From the NCBI GenBank assembly GCA_014651175.1, contig BMWJ01000001.1, positions 620,001 through 684,000 on the forward strand: a DNA stretch of 64,000 nucleotides, in the 5' to 3' direction. This stretch comes from Streptomyces clavifer (GTDB lineage: Bacteria; Actinomycetota; Actinomycetes; Streptomycetales; Streptomycetaceae). The notes beneath the pieces are model-generated. The model searched no databases, was not told the DNA's origin, and worked only from the letters and a program-made list of their open reading frames with translations. Below are positions 1-10,795 of the stretch, piece after piece; the stretch's first letter is position 1; the number at the start of each line of letters is the position of its first letter. The translations under genes and the position numbers were made by a program.

Positions 1-1564
1 CCTGGAGCCACTTGCGCTCCTTCGGCTCCTGGATGTGCATGAACTCGATGCCGGTGGTGCGGCAGTACGACTCACGCAGGACGCCGAGGATGTCGCGGAG
101 CTTCATCATCGTCTTGCCGGCGAAACCGCCGACCGCGAAGTCGCGTTCCAGGTCCCACAGGGTGAGGCCGTGCTCGGTGATGTCCAGGTCGGGGTGCTTG
201 CGCTGGCGGTACTCCAGCGGGTCGGTGTCGGCCATGACGTGGCCGCGGACCCGGTAGGAGTGGATCAGCTCGAAGACCCGTGCGGCCTTGGTGACGTCGT
301 CGTCGTGCGAGGCGTCGATGTCCTTGAGCCAGCGGACCGGCTCGTAGGGGATGCGCAGCGCCTTGAAGATCTCGTCGTAGAACTCGTTCTCGCCGAGCAG
401 GAGCTGGGCCAGGACACGCAGGAACTCGCCGGACGCGGCACCCTGGATGACCCGGTGGTCGTACGTCGAGGTCAGCGTCATGACCTTCGAGATGCCCAGC
501 TTGTTCAGGGTGTCCTGCGAGGTCCCCTGGAACTCGGCCGGGTAGTCCATCGCGCCGACGCCCATGATGAGGCCCTGTCCGGGCATCAGGCGGGGCACCG
601 AGTGGACGGTGCCGATGCCGCCGGGGTTGGTCAGCGAGGCGGTGACTCCGGAGAAGTCGTCCATGCCGAGCTTGCCGACGCGGGCACGTCGGACGATGTC
701 CTCGTACGCCTGCCAGAACTCGAAGAAGTTGAGCGTCTCGGCCTTCTTGATGGCCGCGACGACCAGCTGGCGGTCGCCGTTCGGCTTCACCAGGTCGATG
801 GCCAGGCCGAGGTTGATGTGCTCCGGCTTGACCAGGGTCGGCTTGCCGTCCTTGACCGTGAAGGAGTAGTTCATCGACGGCATGGCCTTGAGGGCCTGCA
901 CCATCGCGTACCCGATGAGGTGCGTGAAGGAGATCTTCCCGCCGCGGGCGCGCTTCAGGTGGTTGTTGATGACGATGCGGTTGTCGAAGAGCAGCTTCAC
1001 CGGGACGGCACGGACGGACGTGGCCGTCGGCAGCTCCAGCGAGGCGTTCATGTTCTTCGCGACAGCGGCCGAAGGGCCGCGCAGCGTCACGTACTCCGGA
1101 CCCGCCGGGGCTTCGGCCGGAGCCGGGGCCTTGGCGGCTGCCGGGGCGGCCTTGGCGGGTGCGGCCGGAGCCGCCGCCGCCTTCGCCGGAGCGGCGGGTG
1201 CGGCCTGGGCGGGAGCCGCGGCCTTCGCCGGAGCGGCAGCCGCGGGCGCCGCCGCCGGTGCCGGCGCGGTGGCCTGGGCCGGTGCGGAGTTGTTGACCGT
1301 GCTCGGAGCGGCGGCGGCCGGGGCCGGGGTCACCGCTCCCGCATCTGTGGGGACGGGCTTGTCCGCCGTGCCGGACGTACCCGGCTTGTAGTCGGCGAAG
1401 AAGTCCCACCAGGCGCGATCGACCGAATTGGGGTCCTGGAGGTACTGCTGGTAGATCTCGTCGACAAGCCACTCGTTGGGGCCGAAAGCGGCTGCGGGGT
1501 TGGACCCGGAACCAGCTTCTTGATCGGTCGAGATGCTCGAGTTACTGGGGGACTGAGACGACAC
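1..1564 (-). CDS. kgd: multifunctional 2-oxoglutarate metabolism protein (E2/E1 fusion), N-terminal part, runs off left edge
   Basis: This is the first 521 codons of the actinobacterial fusion of succinyltransferase (E2-like) and 2-oxoglutarate dehydrogenase/decarboxylase (E1), which acts in the TCA cycle with thiamine diphosphate. The visible order is a short N-terminal segment (about residues 1-60, containing [16 protein letters not shown]), an Ala/Pro/Lys-rich linker (about 65-155), an acyltransferase domain (about 165-400, with the DHRVIQG active-site region) and the start of the E1 part. The full protein is normally about 1,250-1,270 residues, so the rest lies left of position 1. GTG at 1564 is chosen because a GGAAGAGGG ribosome site lies just upstream and the protein begins [10 protein letters not shown] as in homologues I remember. 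HxxxQ instead of the usual E2 HxxxD is, to my knowledge, normal in this family. Confidence 0.95.
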   Translation of the reverse strand, partial: MSSQSPSNSSISTDQEAGSGSNPAAAFGPNEWLVDEIYQQYLQDPNSVDRAWWDFFADYKPGTSGTADKPVPTDAGAVTPAPAAAAPSTVNNSAPAQATAPAPAAAPAAAAPAKAAAPAQAAPAAPAKAAAAPAAPAKAAPAAAKAPAPAEAPAGPEYVTLRGPSAAVAKNMNASLELPTATSVRAVPVKLLFDNRIVINNHLKRARGGKISFTHLIGYAMVQALKAMPSMNYSFTVKDGKPTLVKPEHINLGLAIDLVKPNGDRQLVVAAIKKAETLNFFEFWQAYEDIVRRARVGKLGMDDFSGVTASLTNPGGIGTVHSVPRLMPGQGLIMGVGAMDYPAEFQGTSQDTLNKLGISKVMTLTSTYDHRVIQGAASGEFLRVLAQLLLGENEFYDEIFKALRIPYEPVRWLKDIDASHDDDVTKAARVFELIHSYRVRGHVMADTDPLEYRQRKHPDLDITEHGLTLWDLERDFAVGGFAGKTMMKLRDILGVLRESYCRTTGIEFMHIQEPKERKWLQ

Positions 1565-1845
1565 GGCGTGAACCGCCCTCTTCCGCTTCACAAGGTGATG
1601 GACAGCGGAAATCAAGGCTACGCCTCCCCAGCCGTAACGTGCAGGCCGGGCCGGTCTTCGTCGTGCACATCACATCGGAAACCGGGTTTCGGCGCATGAA
1701 ATGGCGGGAAACAAGCGGGGTTCCGCTGCACTTCGGGTACGCAGGGCCGGTGTTGCGGCCCACCTGGACCGTATCGCGTTCCCGGTCGCGACGTAGAATG
1801 TGACCTTCCGCACGCGCAGCGTGACGCTCCGGGGTGGACCTCGGG
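1565..1845. other. intergenic region upstream of kgd, with weak stem-loop at sensor-kinase stop
   Basis: These 281 nt separate the kgd start from the end of the sensor kinase gene; both are on the reverse strand, so the region should hold the kgd promoter. No gene is supported. A 7-bp inverted repeat (1829-1835 with 1849-1855, CCGGGGT/ACCCCGG) spans the sensor-kinase stop codon and could be a weak terminator. I recognise no specific promoter boxes. Confidence 0.4.
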
Positions 1846-2922
1846 TCAACCCCGGAAGCCAGGGGTGCCCGGAAGGGTGACCCGGATCCGGCAGCCACGG
1901 ACCGATTCGGCCACGCCGATGTGGCCGCCGTGCATGTCCACCGCCCAGCGGGCGATGGCCAGCCCCAGTCCCGTACCCCCGTCGCTCCCGGGGCCGTGCG
2001 GAGACGGGACCTGACCGCGGTTGAAGCGCTCGAAGACCCGGTGGCGCTCCGCCTCCGGGATTCCGGGACCCTCGTCGATGATCTCCAGCTCGAGCGATTC
2101 GGGCTGGGCGCCCCGTCGCGCCAGCACCGTGACGCGGCCGTGCGGGGGACTGTGTTTGACCGCGTTGTCGATGAGGTTGGCGACCACCTGGTGCAGTCGT
2201 TCCGCGTCCGCGTGCGCCGTCAGTTCGGGCGGCGACACGTCGAGGTGCAGATGGACGTCCGTACGGGAGTGGTTCCCGGAGCCGGACGAGAGCTGCCGGC
2301 GCGAGGCCGCGAGATTGGCCTCCTTGAGCACGCCGGAGAGATAGGGCCACACCTCGAAGCGCCGCGCCTTCAGCGTCACCACCCCGTTGTCCAGCCGGGA
2401 GAGGTCCAGCAGGGTCTCCACCAGCCGGCCCAGGCGTTCGGTCTGCTTCAGCGCCGTGCGCATGGTCTCGGGATCGGCGGCGGACACCCCGTCCACCACG
2501 TTCTCCAGAACGGCTCTGAGTGCGGCGATGGGCGTGCGCAACTCGTGGGAGACGTTGGCCACCAGCTCCTTGCGGTGCCGGTCCTCCGCCTCCAGGTCGT
2601 CCGCCATGCGGTTGATCGTCTGCGCGAGGTCGCCGAGCTCGTCGCGCCGGCCGGCGCCGCTCACCCGTCCGGTGTAGTCGCCGTGCGAGATGGACCGGGC
2701 CACGGCCCGCATCTCGTCCAGCGGTGCGGTCAGCCCGTGCGCCACGAACTGCGTGATCAGCAGCGTGGCGATCACGGAGAAGACCGTGATGAACCGGAAT
2801 TCGGTCCTGGTCCGCAGGGCCACGATCAGCAGTCCGGTCGTGATGAACACGGAGACGACGACGAGCGTGCCCAGCTTGGCCTTGATCGAGAACGGCCGCA
2901 GTCCGGAGCCGGGCCGCGTCAT
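1846..2922 (-). CDS. two-component sensor histidine kinase (HAMP, HisKA, HATPase_c)
   Basis: A 358-residue membrane kinase. Two hydrophobic segments (about residues 19-36 and 43-60) with almost no extracellular loop are followed by a HAMP linker (about 60-112), a dimerisation/phosphoacceptor domain with NVSHELRTP (His about 126) and an ATPase domain. The ATPase has an N box (LIDNAVKHS), G1 (DEGPGIP), an F box and a G2 box (GGTGLGLAIA). The tiny sensor loop suggests that it senses the membrane or an intramembrane partner. It overlaps the upstream response regulator gene by 4 nt (ATGA), so the two are certainly co-transcribed and probably a cognate pair. The stimulus is unknown. The pair lies directly downstream of nothing metabolic and just before kgd, as in other Streptomyces from memory. 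Confidence 0.9.
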   Translation of the reverse strand: MTRPGSGLRPFSIKAKLGTLVVVSVFITTGLLIVALRTRTEFRFITVFSVIATLLITQFVAHGLTAPLDEMRAVARSISHGDYTGRVSGAGRRDELGDLAQTINRMADDLEAEDRHRKELVANVSHELRTPIAALRAVLENVVDGVSAADPETMRTALKQTERLGRLVETLLDLSRLDNGVVTLKARRFEVWPYLSGVLKEANLAASRRQLSSGSGNHSRTDVHLHLDVSPPELTAHADAERLHQVVANLIDNAVKHSPPHGRVTVLARRGAQPESLELEIIDEGPGIPEAERHRVFERFNRGQVPSPHGPGSDGGTGLGLAIARWAVDMHGGHIGVAESVRGCRIRVTLPGTPGFRG

Positions 2923-3656
2923 GGCGCGGGGGTCTCCAGGGCGTAACCGACTCCGTGGACGGTGCGGATCCGCTCCGCGCCGATCTTCCGGCGCAGGGCC
3001 TTGATGTGGCTGTCGACCGTGCGGGTCCCGGAGGCGTCCGCCCAGTCCCAGACCTCGGCCAGCAGCTGCTCCCGGGAGAGCACCGCCCGGGGCGTGTTGG
3101 CCAGGCAGACCAGCAGGTCGAACTCGGTCGGCGTCAGGTGGACGTCGTCGGCGCGCACCCGGACACGGCGCTGCGCGTGGTCGATCTCCAGCTCGCCGAG
3201 GCGCAGGATGCCGCTCCGCGGGGTCACGGCGGCCAGCGCGGCCCGCTCCACCCGGCGCAGCAGGACGTGCACCCGTGCCGCCAGCTCGCGCATGGAGAAC
3301 GGCTTGGTCATGTAGTCGTCGGCGCCGACCCCGAGCCCGACCAGCATGTCGGTCTCGTCGTCGCGCGCGGTGAGCATCAGCACCGGCACGGGGCGCTGGG
3401 CCTGCACGCGGCGGCAGACCTCCAGGCCGTCGAAGCCCGGAAGCATGATGTCGAGCACCATCAGGTCGGGCTGCCAGGCCTCGGCCGCGTCCACGGCCGC
3501 CGGCCCGTCCAGTGCGGTCTGCACCAGGAAGCCCTCGGCCCGCAGCCGGGCGGAGATGGCGTCGACGATCGTCGGGTCGTCCTCGACCACCAGAACCCGG
3601 CGCTGAGCCCCTGGGGTGGCCGCGACGCCGTTGTGGGTGGTGTGTGTCTGTTCCAT
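2919..3656 (-). CDS. OmpR/PhoB-family response regulator
   Basis: A 245-residue regulator with an N-terminal receiver domain (acidic pocket VEDDP, phosphoacceptor Asp in LMVLDIMLPGFDG, conserved KPF loop with TKPFSM) and a C-terminal winged-helix transactivation domain (HLTPTEFDLL, then SHIKALRRKIG and VHGVGYALE near the end). ATG at 3656 follows a GGGGCGGGG ribosome site; an in-frame ATG 33 nt further upstream is possible but would add a poorly conserved leader. The gene is first in a two-gene operon with the sensor kinase (4-nt overlap). The 232 nt upstream (3657-3888) contain no gene and should carry the operon promoter. Confidence 0.92.
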   Translation of the reverse strand: MEQTHTTHNGVAATPGAQRRVLVVEDDPTIVDAISARLRAEGFLVQTALDGPAAVDAAEAWQPDLMVLDIMLPGFDGLEVCRRVQAQRPVPVLMLTARDDETDMLVGLGVGADDYMTKPFSMRELAARVHVLLRRVERAALAAVTPRSGILRLGELEIDHAQRRVRVRADDVHLTPTEFDLLVCLANTPRAVLSREQLLAEVWDWADASGTRTVDSHIKALRRKIGAERIRTVHGVGYALETPAP

Positions 3657-3888
3657 CGCCCCGCCCCTGCCCGTTCTCGCGGGGGCCATTCCCCCGGAGG
3701 CACGGTTATCGCTTGTGGATGTCGTCGGTGATCCCTTGTGCCGGTCAGCAGCGTAGAGGCAGAAGACGGCTCCCGGCTACGCAGGGTGTTGTCCGACGTG
3801 AAGGTGTTACCCCCGCGGAGGAGGCGGATCGTCGGCCTTGTGCCACTTGGCCCGTGGCCCGCCGGGGCCGTGCATACCGGGTGGGGGT

Positions 3889-4569
3889 TCAACGGCCCCG
3901 CAGTGCGAGATGGACCACGTCCGGCACACCTCGGGCAACCGCTACTTCTTCGGCCCGTACCGCGCGGAATCCGGCATTCCGCAGTGCCTCGCCGAAGGCC
4001 GCGGACGGCTGCGCGGACCACACGGCGAGGACCCCGCCGGGCGTCAGCCGGGCCCGGCAGGCCGCCAGACCGGCGGGTGAGTACAGCCCTTCGTTGTCCT
4101 CGGTGACGGTCCAGTCGGGCCCGTTGTCGATGTCCAGGCACAGGGCGTCGTAACGCTCCGTGGTCGTCCGGAGGTGCTCGACGAGGTCCTCCCGCAGGAT
4201 CGCGGTCCGCGGATCGGCGAGGGCCGCGGCGGAGATCCTGCCGAGCGGCCCCTCCAGGTGCCAGTCCACGACGGCCGGCTCGCGCTCGACGACGGCGATC
4301 CGTCCCCAGCGCGGGTCCGCGGCGGCGCGGACGAGTGAGAATCCGACGCCGAGACCTCCGATGAGCAGGGCGGGATCCCGTCGGCCGGCCGGCAGTGCGG
4401 CGAGCGCCGCGTCGATCAGCAGCCGCTCGGAGCGGCCGTCCGAGGTGTCCATGAGGAAGCAGCCGTTGGCGATGATCTCGAAGTCGTCGCCGCGTTCACG
4501 GAGGACGACCTCGCCGAACGGCCCCTCGCGCCGGTCGAGTACCACGGGGCGGGCTTCTGCGCTGGGCAT
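3889..4569 (-). CDS. spermidine synthase-like (aminopropyltransferase-fold) protein
   Basis: A 226-residue Rossmann-fold methyltransferase-like protein of the polyamine synthase family. It shows a beta-hairpin N terminus (GPFGEVVLRERGDDFEI), the nucleotide-binding glycine loop LLIGGLGVGFSLV, the acidic ligand residue in VVEREPAVV, and an Asp-containing strand LCLDIDNGPDW. Polyamine synthases use decarboxylated SAM, but this short version lacks much of the typical N-terminal tetramerisation domain, so the substrate is uncertain and a methyltransferase-like role is possible. ATG at 4569 is chosen because the open frame further upstream is low-complexity antisense of the next gene. It lies 98 nt downstream of the nucleotidyltransferase gene on the same strand and may be co-transcribed. 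Confidence 0.75.
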   Translation of the reverse strand: MPSAEARPVVLDRREGPFGEVVLRERGDDFEIIANGCFLMDTSDGRSERLLIDAALAALPAGRRDPALLIGGLGVGFSLVRAAADPRWGRIAVVEREPAVVDWHLEGPLGRISAAALADPRTAILREDLVEHLRTTTERYDALCLDIDNGPDWTVTEDNEGLYSPAGLAACRARLTPGGVLAVWSAQPSAAFGEALRNAGFRAVRAEEVAVARGVPDVVHLALRGR

Positions 4570-4667
4570 GGGCGAGGTCTCCGGTCTCCGGGCGGCGGCG
4601 CTCCTGATCCGGCCCATCCTTCCCGCAGCCGGCCCGCCGGGACCAGTGGATTCCCGCAGACTCACCC

Positions 4668-5507
4668 TCAGGGGCGGGGTGCCTTCACCCCGTGGACCGC
4701 GGTGTACTCGGCCGCCAGCCAGGGCCCCAGGCTCTCGATGAGCATCGCCAGTACAGCCGGATCCGGCGAAGGGGTGCGTGCTGTCCCGGCGGCGGCCCGG
4801 ACCTGCGCCGCGCGTTCCGGGTGGTCCGGACAGAACCGTGCGAACAGCTCGGCGGACCGGCGCAGATCGCTCGTCCAGCCGCCCCAGCGGGGCATGACCA
4901 GCGTGAACGCCGTCCGGACGAGACGGCGGGCGACGCCGCGGCTCAGCCGCAGGCGTGCCTCGTCCGTGACGGCCTCGGCGGCCATGGTGCGCCACCGGGG
5001 GAGCGCGAGTGCCAGGTCGCCGTTCGTCTCGCGGGCGAGCAGTGAGGTGGGCCGGTAGCGCGGCAGCTGCGCGGCGAGGTCCGGGCCGATCAGCGGGGTG
5101 CAGAGGCAGGCGACGAAGAATCCTCCGTCGTGGCGCTCCACCTCGCCGAGCAGGGCGCCGGCTGAGTCGAGGAGCAGGCCGACCCCGTCGATCACCGGGA
5201 AGGCGGCGTCCAGGGCGGCCCCCGCCTCCTCGCCCACCGTCCGTTCCGCGCCGGTGGGGGCGTCGTGCAGGGCGACGAGGAGATCGAGGTCGGAGACACC
5301 GGGAATGGCCGTGCCCCGCGGAATGCTGCCGTAGAGGTAGGCGCTGTGCAGCCGGGTCGCGCCGAACGTACCGACGATGCGGTCGCGGGCCGCCTCGACC
5401 ACCGGGACGAACGGCCCGGGTGCGCGGTCGAGGGCGCCTTCGCGGAGGATCGTCCCGTCCGGCGCGAGGCCCTTGTCCGTGTCTTCGCACGCAGTCGCTT
5501 CGTTCAT
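4668..5507 (-). CDS. aminoglycoside adenylyltransferase-like nucleotidyltransferase
   Basis: A 279-residue protein with the minimal nucleotidyltransferase signature: GSIPRGTAIPGVSDLDLLV at about residues 60-78, in which GS and the DLD acidic pair would bind the nucleotide and Mg2+. The rest is mostly helical, similar in layout to ANT(3'')/ANT(9) resistance enzymes that adenylylate streptomycin or spectinomycin. Whether it confers resistance cannot be told from sequence; chromosomal members in Streptomyces are often of unknown substrate. GAGGAT precedes the ATG at 5507. It is divergent from lon, so the HAIR-like operator at 5594-5614 lies in their shared upstream region. Confidence 0.7.
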   Translation of the reverse strand: MNEATACEDTDKGLAPDGTILREGALDRAPGPFVPVVEAARDRIVGTFGATRLHSAYLYGSIPRGTAIPGVSDLDLLVALHDAPTGAERTVGEEAGAALDAAFPVIDGVGLLLDSAGALLGEVERHDGGFFVACLCTPLIGPDLAAQLPRYRPTSLLARETNGDLALALPRWRTMAAEAVTDEARLRLSRGVARRLVRTAFTLVMPRWGGWTSDLRRSAELFARFCPDHPERAAQVRAAAGTARTPSPDPAVLAMLIESLGPWLAAEYTAVHGVKAPRP

Positions 5508-5593
5508 CTGCGGATCCTCGCAGGCGCTGCCCCTCGAAGTGGGTGATCGCTCAGAGCGAACGCGACGAGGGGAACATCCGGCGACTCCCTGGC

Positions 5594-5614
5594 ATTGAGT
5601 CCGTATAGCTCAAC
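5594..5614 (+). promoter_or_regulatory. HAIR-like operator (HspR repressor site) upstream of lon
   Basis: The sequence reads TTGAGT, seven bases, then GCTCAA, an almost perfect match to the HspR-associated inverted repeat (CTTGAGT-N7-ACTCAAG) known from dnaK, clpB and lon of Streptomyces. It ends 21 nt before the lon ATG, placing it across the expected promoter, so HspR should repress lon until heat shock. The half-sites pair as a 6-bp inverted repeat, with one mismatch to consensus in the right arm. Confidence 0.85.
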
Positions 5615-5635
5615 TTACCTGCCGAAGGGGAGATC

Positions 5636-8077
<2,442 letters not shown>

Positions 8078-8123
8078 GCGCCACGCAGTGACGGGCGCGG
8101 CACCACGGACACGGCCGGTACGG

Positions 8124-8159
8124 ACGGCCCGTCCCTCCCTCGCGGGAGGGGTGGGCCGT
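8124..8159. terminator. bidirectional transcription terminator between lon and deacetylase
   Basis: Near-continuous inverted repeat: ACGGCCC, GT, CCCTCCC, loop TCGC, GGGAGGG, GT, GGGCCGT. It lies between convergent genes and fits a rho-independent stem, without the long U-run, as is usual in Streptomyces. Confidence 0.85.
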
Positions 8160-8182
8160 TCCGCGTACCCGTGCGGAGCGGG

Positions 8183-8947
8183 TCACGGGCGGTAGACGGT
8201 CCCCGGCTCCGGCTCGGCGGGGGCCATCAGCTGAGGCACGGTCACGAAGGTGTAGCCGCGCTCCTTGAGGGTGTCGATGATGCCCGGTACGGCGGGGACC
8301 GTGCCCTTGTAGATGTCGTGCAGCAGGATGATCCCGTCCTTGCCCGCCTGGTCCAGGATCCGCTTTCTTATCAGCGCGGAATCGTTGGTCGAGTAGTCCT
8401 TGGCGGTCGCGCTCCACAGGATCTGCGCCAGCCCGAGCTCCTTGCTGATCGTGGAGACGGTGTCGTCGGTACGGCCCTGCGGCGGGCGCATCAGCCGGGG
8501 CCTCTTCCCCGTGATCTCCTCGATGGCGAGCTGGGTCCGCTCCAGCTCGGCGCGTATCTCGTCGGGCTCCTTGTCCGTCAGGATGCCGTGTGTCCAGGTG
8601 TGGTTGGCGACCTCGTGCCCCTCGGCAGCGATCCGGCGCACCGTGTCCGGGTGCTTCAGGACATGGTTCTTGCCCAGCAGGAAGAAGGTGGCCGGCACCT
8701 TCTTCTCCTTGAGGACGTCCAGGAGGCGCGGGGTGTCCTCGGCCGGGCCGGCGTCGAAGGTCAGCGCGATGCACTTCGCCTTCCGGCAGTCGACCGGGCC
8801 GAACGATCCCTTGGCGTCGGCGGCGGCGCCGCCGCGGGCCGTCGCGGGGGCCGTGGTCTCCGTGGAGCAGCCGCTCAGCGTCAGAGTGAGCACGGTCACA
8901 AGAGCGGCGGCCAACCCCGCACCGGACGACTTCGTCTTTCCATGCAC
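8183..8947 (-). CDS. polysaccharide deacetylase lipoprotein (NodB/CE4 family)
   Basis: A 254-residue predicted lipoprotein. A hydrophobic signal segment ends in the lipobox LSGC (Cys about 27). After a short linker comes the NodB homology domain: motif 1 ALTFDAGPAED (catalytic Asp), motif 2 EVANHTWTH (metal-binding His pair), motif 3 RPPQGRTDD and motif 5 IILLHDI. This family removes acetyl groups from peptidoglycan or other N-acetylated glycans at the cell surface. Motif 1 reads TFDAG rather than the usual TFDDG: the second Asp, normally a metal ligand, is Ala, so activity could be altered. It is monocistronic and convergent with lon. Confidence 0.88.
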   Translation of the reverse strand: MHGKTKSSGAGLAAALVTVLTLTLSGCSTETTAPATARGGAAADAKGSFGPVDCRKAKCIALTFDAGPAEDTPRLLDVLKEKKVPATFFLLGKNHVLKHPDTVRRIAAEGHEVANHTWTHGILTDKEPDEIRAELERTQLAIEEITGKRPRLMRPPQGRTDDTVSTISKELGLAQILWSATAKDYSTNDSALIRKRILDQAGKDGIILLHDIYKGTVPAVPGIIDTLKERGYTFVTVPQLMAPAEPEPGTVYRP

Positions 8948-9444
8948 AGCAGGTCACTCCCCAGGGCCGGGCCGCACACCGGCGGTGCGGAACGGTGTGA
9001 CTATACATAGCGCGTATACGCTCAGTGCATAGCGGGGTCGGGGCGGAGCTCCGCCGGGCGCGGGGCTCGCCTCCGGGGGCCGGTCGTCACTGGGGGGATC
9101 AGCCGTTCGCGAGCGCCTGCGCGCGGTCGAGGGCGTCGTTGATGTGGTTGTGGTCGCCGGCCGTCGGGCCGGACGACGTGTACTGCCACATCGCACGGCG
9201 GTCCCAGCCGGCCGGGAGTTCGCCGACCGTGCTGCTGTAGCGCGCCACCCGCGGGGTGTGGCGCGCCACCCGCAGGGGTTTTTCGACGTCCTTGCCACGG
9301 CGTCCGTGGCGTCAGCGACGCCACGCAGGCAGACCCCTGCTCCGGAAGGGGCCCGGCACCTGCCGGAGGTCTGATCCTGCGAAATACTGGCGGAGCTGCG
9401 GTGATGGCCGGAGTTGAAAGAGACTTTCATCGGCAGGAAAGCGT
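8948..9444. other. gene-poor stretch between deacetylase and MarR regulator
   Basis: No intact gene is supported in these 497 nt. A 10-bp perfect palindrome, GCGTATACGC, lies at 9012-9021, about 65 nt upstream of the deacetylase start, within an unusually AT-rich patch (8998-9035). It may be part of its promoter or an operator. The reverse strand at 9099-9245 encodes a lysozyme remnant (separate entry). A 13-nt direct repeat, GCGCGCCACCCGC, occurs twice near 9240 and 9265. Confidence 0.4.
9099..9245 (-). pseudogene. GH25 (1,4-beta-N-acetylmuramidase) lysozyme remnant, C-terminal fragment only
   Basis: Reverse-strand reading gives about 47 residues with the hallmark end of Streptomyces GH25 lysozymes: YSSTVGELPAGWD, then RAMWQYTSSG, GDHN and a terminal ALDRAQALANG followed by a TGA at 9101-9099. 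Upstream, similarity stops near 9245 and an in-frame TGA occurs at 9314-9312, with no signal peptide or catalytic DxE region anywhere nearby. The likely reading is a decayed cell-wall hydrolase whose 5' three-quarters was deleted. The family assignment is by recognition of the C-terminal pattern, not by a search. Confidence 0.6.
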
Positions 9445-9942
9445 ATGAGGAGTGCTGACGTGCACGGGAGCGGAATCGGGAGTGGGCCCGGTGCGGCGGC
9501 CGGGAGCGGTGTGGACCACGAGTTCCTCGCGCTGGAGCGGGAATTGGCGGTCTTCCTGCGCCGGGCGCGTGCCAACTCCGGTGAGATGGCGCGTGAGGTC
9601 CACCCGGACCTGGAGTCCGCGGCCTACGGCCTTCTCGTCCGGCTGGAGTCGGCCGGGCGGCAGCGTGCCACGGATCTCGCCGCCTACTTCGGTGTCGGCA
9701 AGGCGACCATGAGCCGTCAGCTGCGGGCCCTGGAGGTCCTCGGCCTGGTGGCGCGCGAGGACGATCCGGCGGACGGCCGCGCCTCACTGGTCCACCTGAC
9801 CGGCGAAGGCCTCGCGCGCTTCCGCAGTGTGCGTGACGCCCGCCGCGGACGCTATGCCCGCAAACTGGCGGACTGGGACCGGGCCGAGGTCGCCGAGCTG
9901 GCGAGACTGCTGCACCACCTGAACGAACGCGCCGAGGGCTGA
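9445..9942 (+). CDS. MarR-family transcriptional regulator
   Basis: A 165-residue winged-helix regulator. After a Gly-rich leader (about 1-22), helices lead into the HTH: RATDLAAYFGVGKATMSRQLRALEVLGLVAR with the wing EDDPADGRASLVHLTGEG, followed by a C-terminal dimerisation helix (WDRAEVAELARLLHHLNE). MarR proteins respond to small phenolic or oxidative ligands. ATG 9445 lies behind AGGAAA, but GTG at 9460 has a better-placed AGGAG and would remove five residues. It is monocistronic; the target is unknown, perhaps its own promoter. It is followed by 67 nt and then the convergent PP2C-like gene. Confidence 0.88.
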   Translation: MRSADVHGSGIGSGPGAAAGSGVDHEFLALERELAVFLRRARANSGEMAREVHPDLESAAYGLLVRLESAGRQRATDLAAYFGVGKATMSRQLRALEVLGLVAREDDPADGRASLVHLTGEGLARFRSVRDARRGRYARKLADWDRAEVAELARLLHHLNERAEG

Positions 9943-10009
9943 CGGCCGGCTGCGCGGGGCGGCCGGAGGCCGGTGGCAGCGGGGCCCGACGGCCTCCGGT
10001 CGGACCGGG

Positions 10010-10795
10010 TCAGAGCTCGACGAGGACCGCTGTCGCGTCGTCGTGCGTCTTTCCGCGGCGCAGGTACCTGCGGTCCGTGTCGGCCCGCTCCAGCTCCCGG
10101 ACGCGGTCGATCAGCCCCTGTGGCCCCGCCTTGCGCAGCAGCCCCAGGGTGGCCGTCCAGTCGCCCTCCCCGAACGTCTCCGTCCAGCGGGACGCACCGT
10201 CGGTCAGCGCCGCGAGCGCCCGGACGTCCGCACGCGGAGTTTCGCCCGTCACCGCGCGTGAGACGACCAGGGGGTCGGCGGCGGCCGTGAAGAAACCGCC
10301 CTCCTTGTTCCGCGCGCGGGCGTCCGCGACGGCCTCGGAGGCGAGGGAGCCGGGCGGAAGCCGGTCGAGACGGTCGTCGACCACCGGCAGGACCGCTCCG
10401 TCGGGGGCCTCGAGCAGCAGGACCGAGTCGGAGAGCACCAGGTGCTCGACCACCCGTTCGTCCCACCGTGCCAGGACCACTGTCGCCTGGGGCGTTCGCA
10501 CGTGAGAAAGGTCACACACCGAACGGTGGGCGGCGGCGGTGCGCCCGATGGACTCCGCGAGGACCTCCGTCAGAGTCAGATCCCGTCGCGAAGCGGACAG
10601 TTCGATCAGTGATCCGCCCAGTCGCGCGGTGAACCAGGGGACCGAGTGCACACACCCGTCATCGCCCGCCGGCGGCGTGACACCGTCGAGCAGGGTGAGG
10701 ACACCGCCCTGGCCGGCGGCCGGGGCCGCAGTCGATGCCCAGTCCTCGTTGGGGCGTTGAGGGGTGCCCGGCTCAGTGGCGAGTTCAATGCGCAT
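10010..10795 (-). CDS. PP2C-like serine/threonine protein phosphatase
   Basis: A 261-residue soluble protein resembling PPM phosphatases: N-terminal TPQRPNEDWA, LTLLDGVTPP (metal Asp region), a late ALTDGASRW and a C-terminal HDDATAVLVEL, corresponding to the metal-binding aspartate motifs of the family. It would hydrolyse phospho-Ser/Thr with Mn2+/Mg2+. Motif spacing is divergent from PstP, so the partner kinase is unknown. ATG at 10795 (MRIELATEPG) is preferred over the open extension upstream, which shows no domain similarity. It is transcribed away from the conservon, sharing the 10796-11135 region with it. Confidence 0.7.
   Translation of the reverse strand: MRIELATEPGTPQRPNEDWASTAAPAAGQGGVLTLLDGVTPPAGDDGCVHSVPWFTARLGGSLIELSASRRDLTLTEVLAESIGRTAAAHRSVCDLSHVRTPQATVVLARWDERVVEHLVLSDSVLLLEAPDGAVLPVVDDRLDRLPPGSLASEAVADARARNKEGGFFTAAADPLVVSRAVTGETPRADVRALAALTDGASRWTETFGEGDWTATLGLLRKAGPQGLIDRVRELERADTDRRYLRRGKTHDDATAVLVEL

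Noticed and set aside
35..1699. Long forward-strand frame (554 codons) opposite kgd
   Set aside because: It is antisense of a clearly conserved enzyme and consists of Arg/Gly/Val-rich low-complexity sequence, as expected for GC-rich shadow frames.
4570..5490. Upstream extension of the spermidine-synthase-like gene to 533 residues
   Set aside because: The added 300 residues are antisense or out-of-frame translation of the nucleotidyltransferase region; ATG 4569 is the natural start.
9238..9277. Direct repeat pair near 9250 as a CRISPR or attachment site
   Set aside because: Only two 13-nt copies, spaced about 12 nt apart, with no array or integrase.
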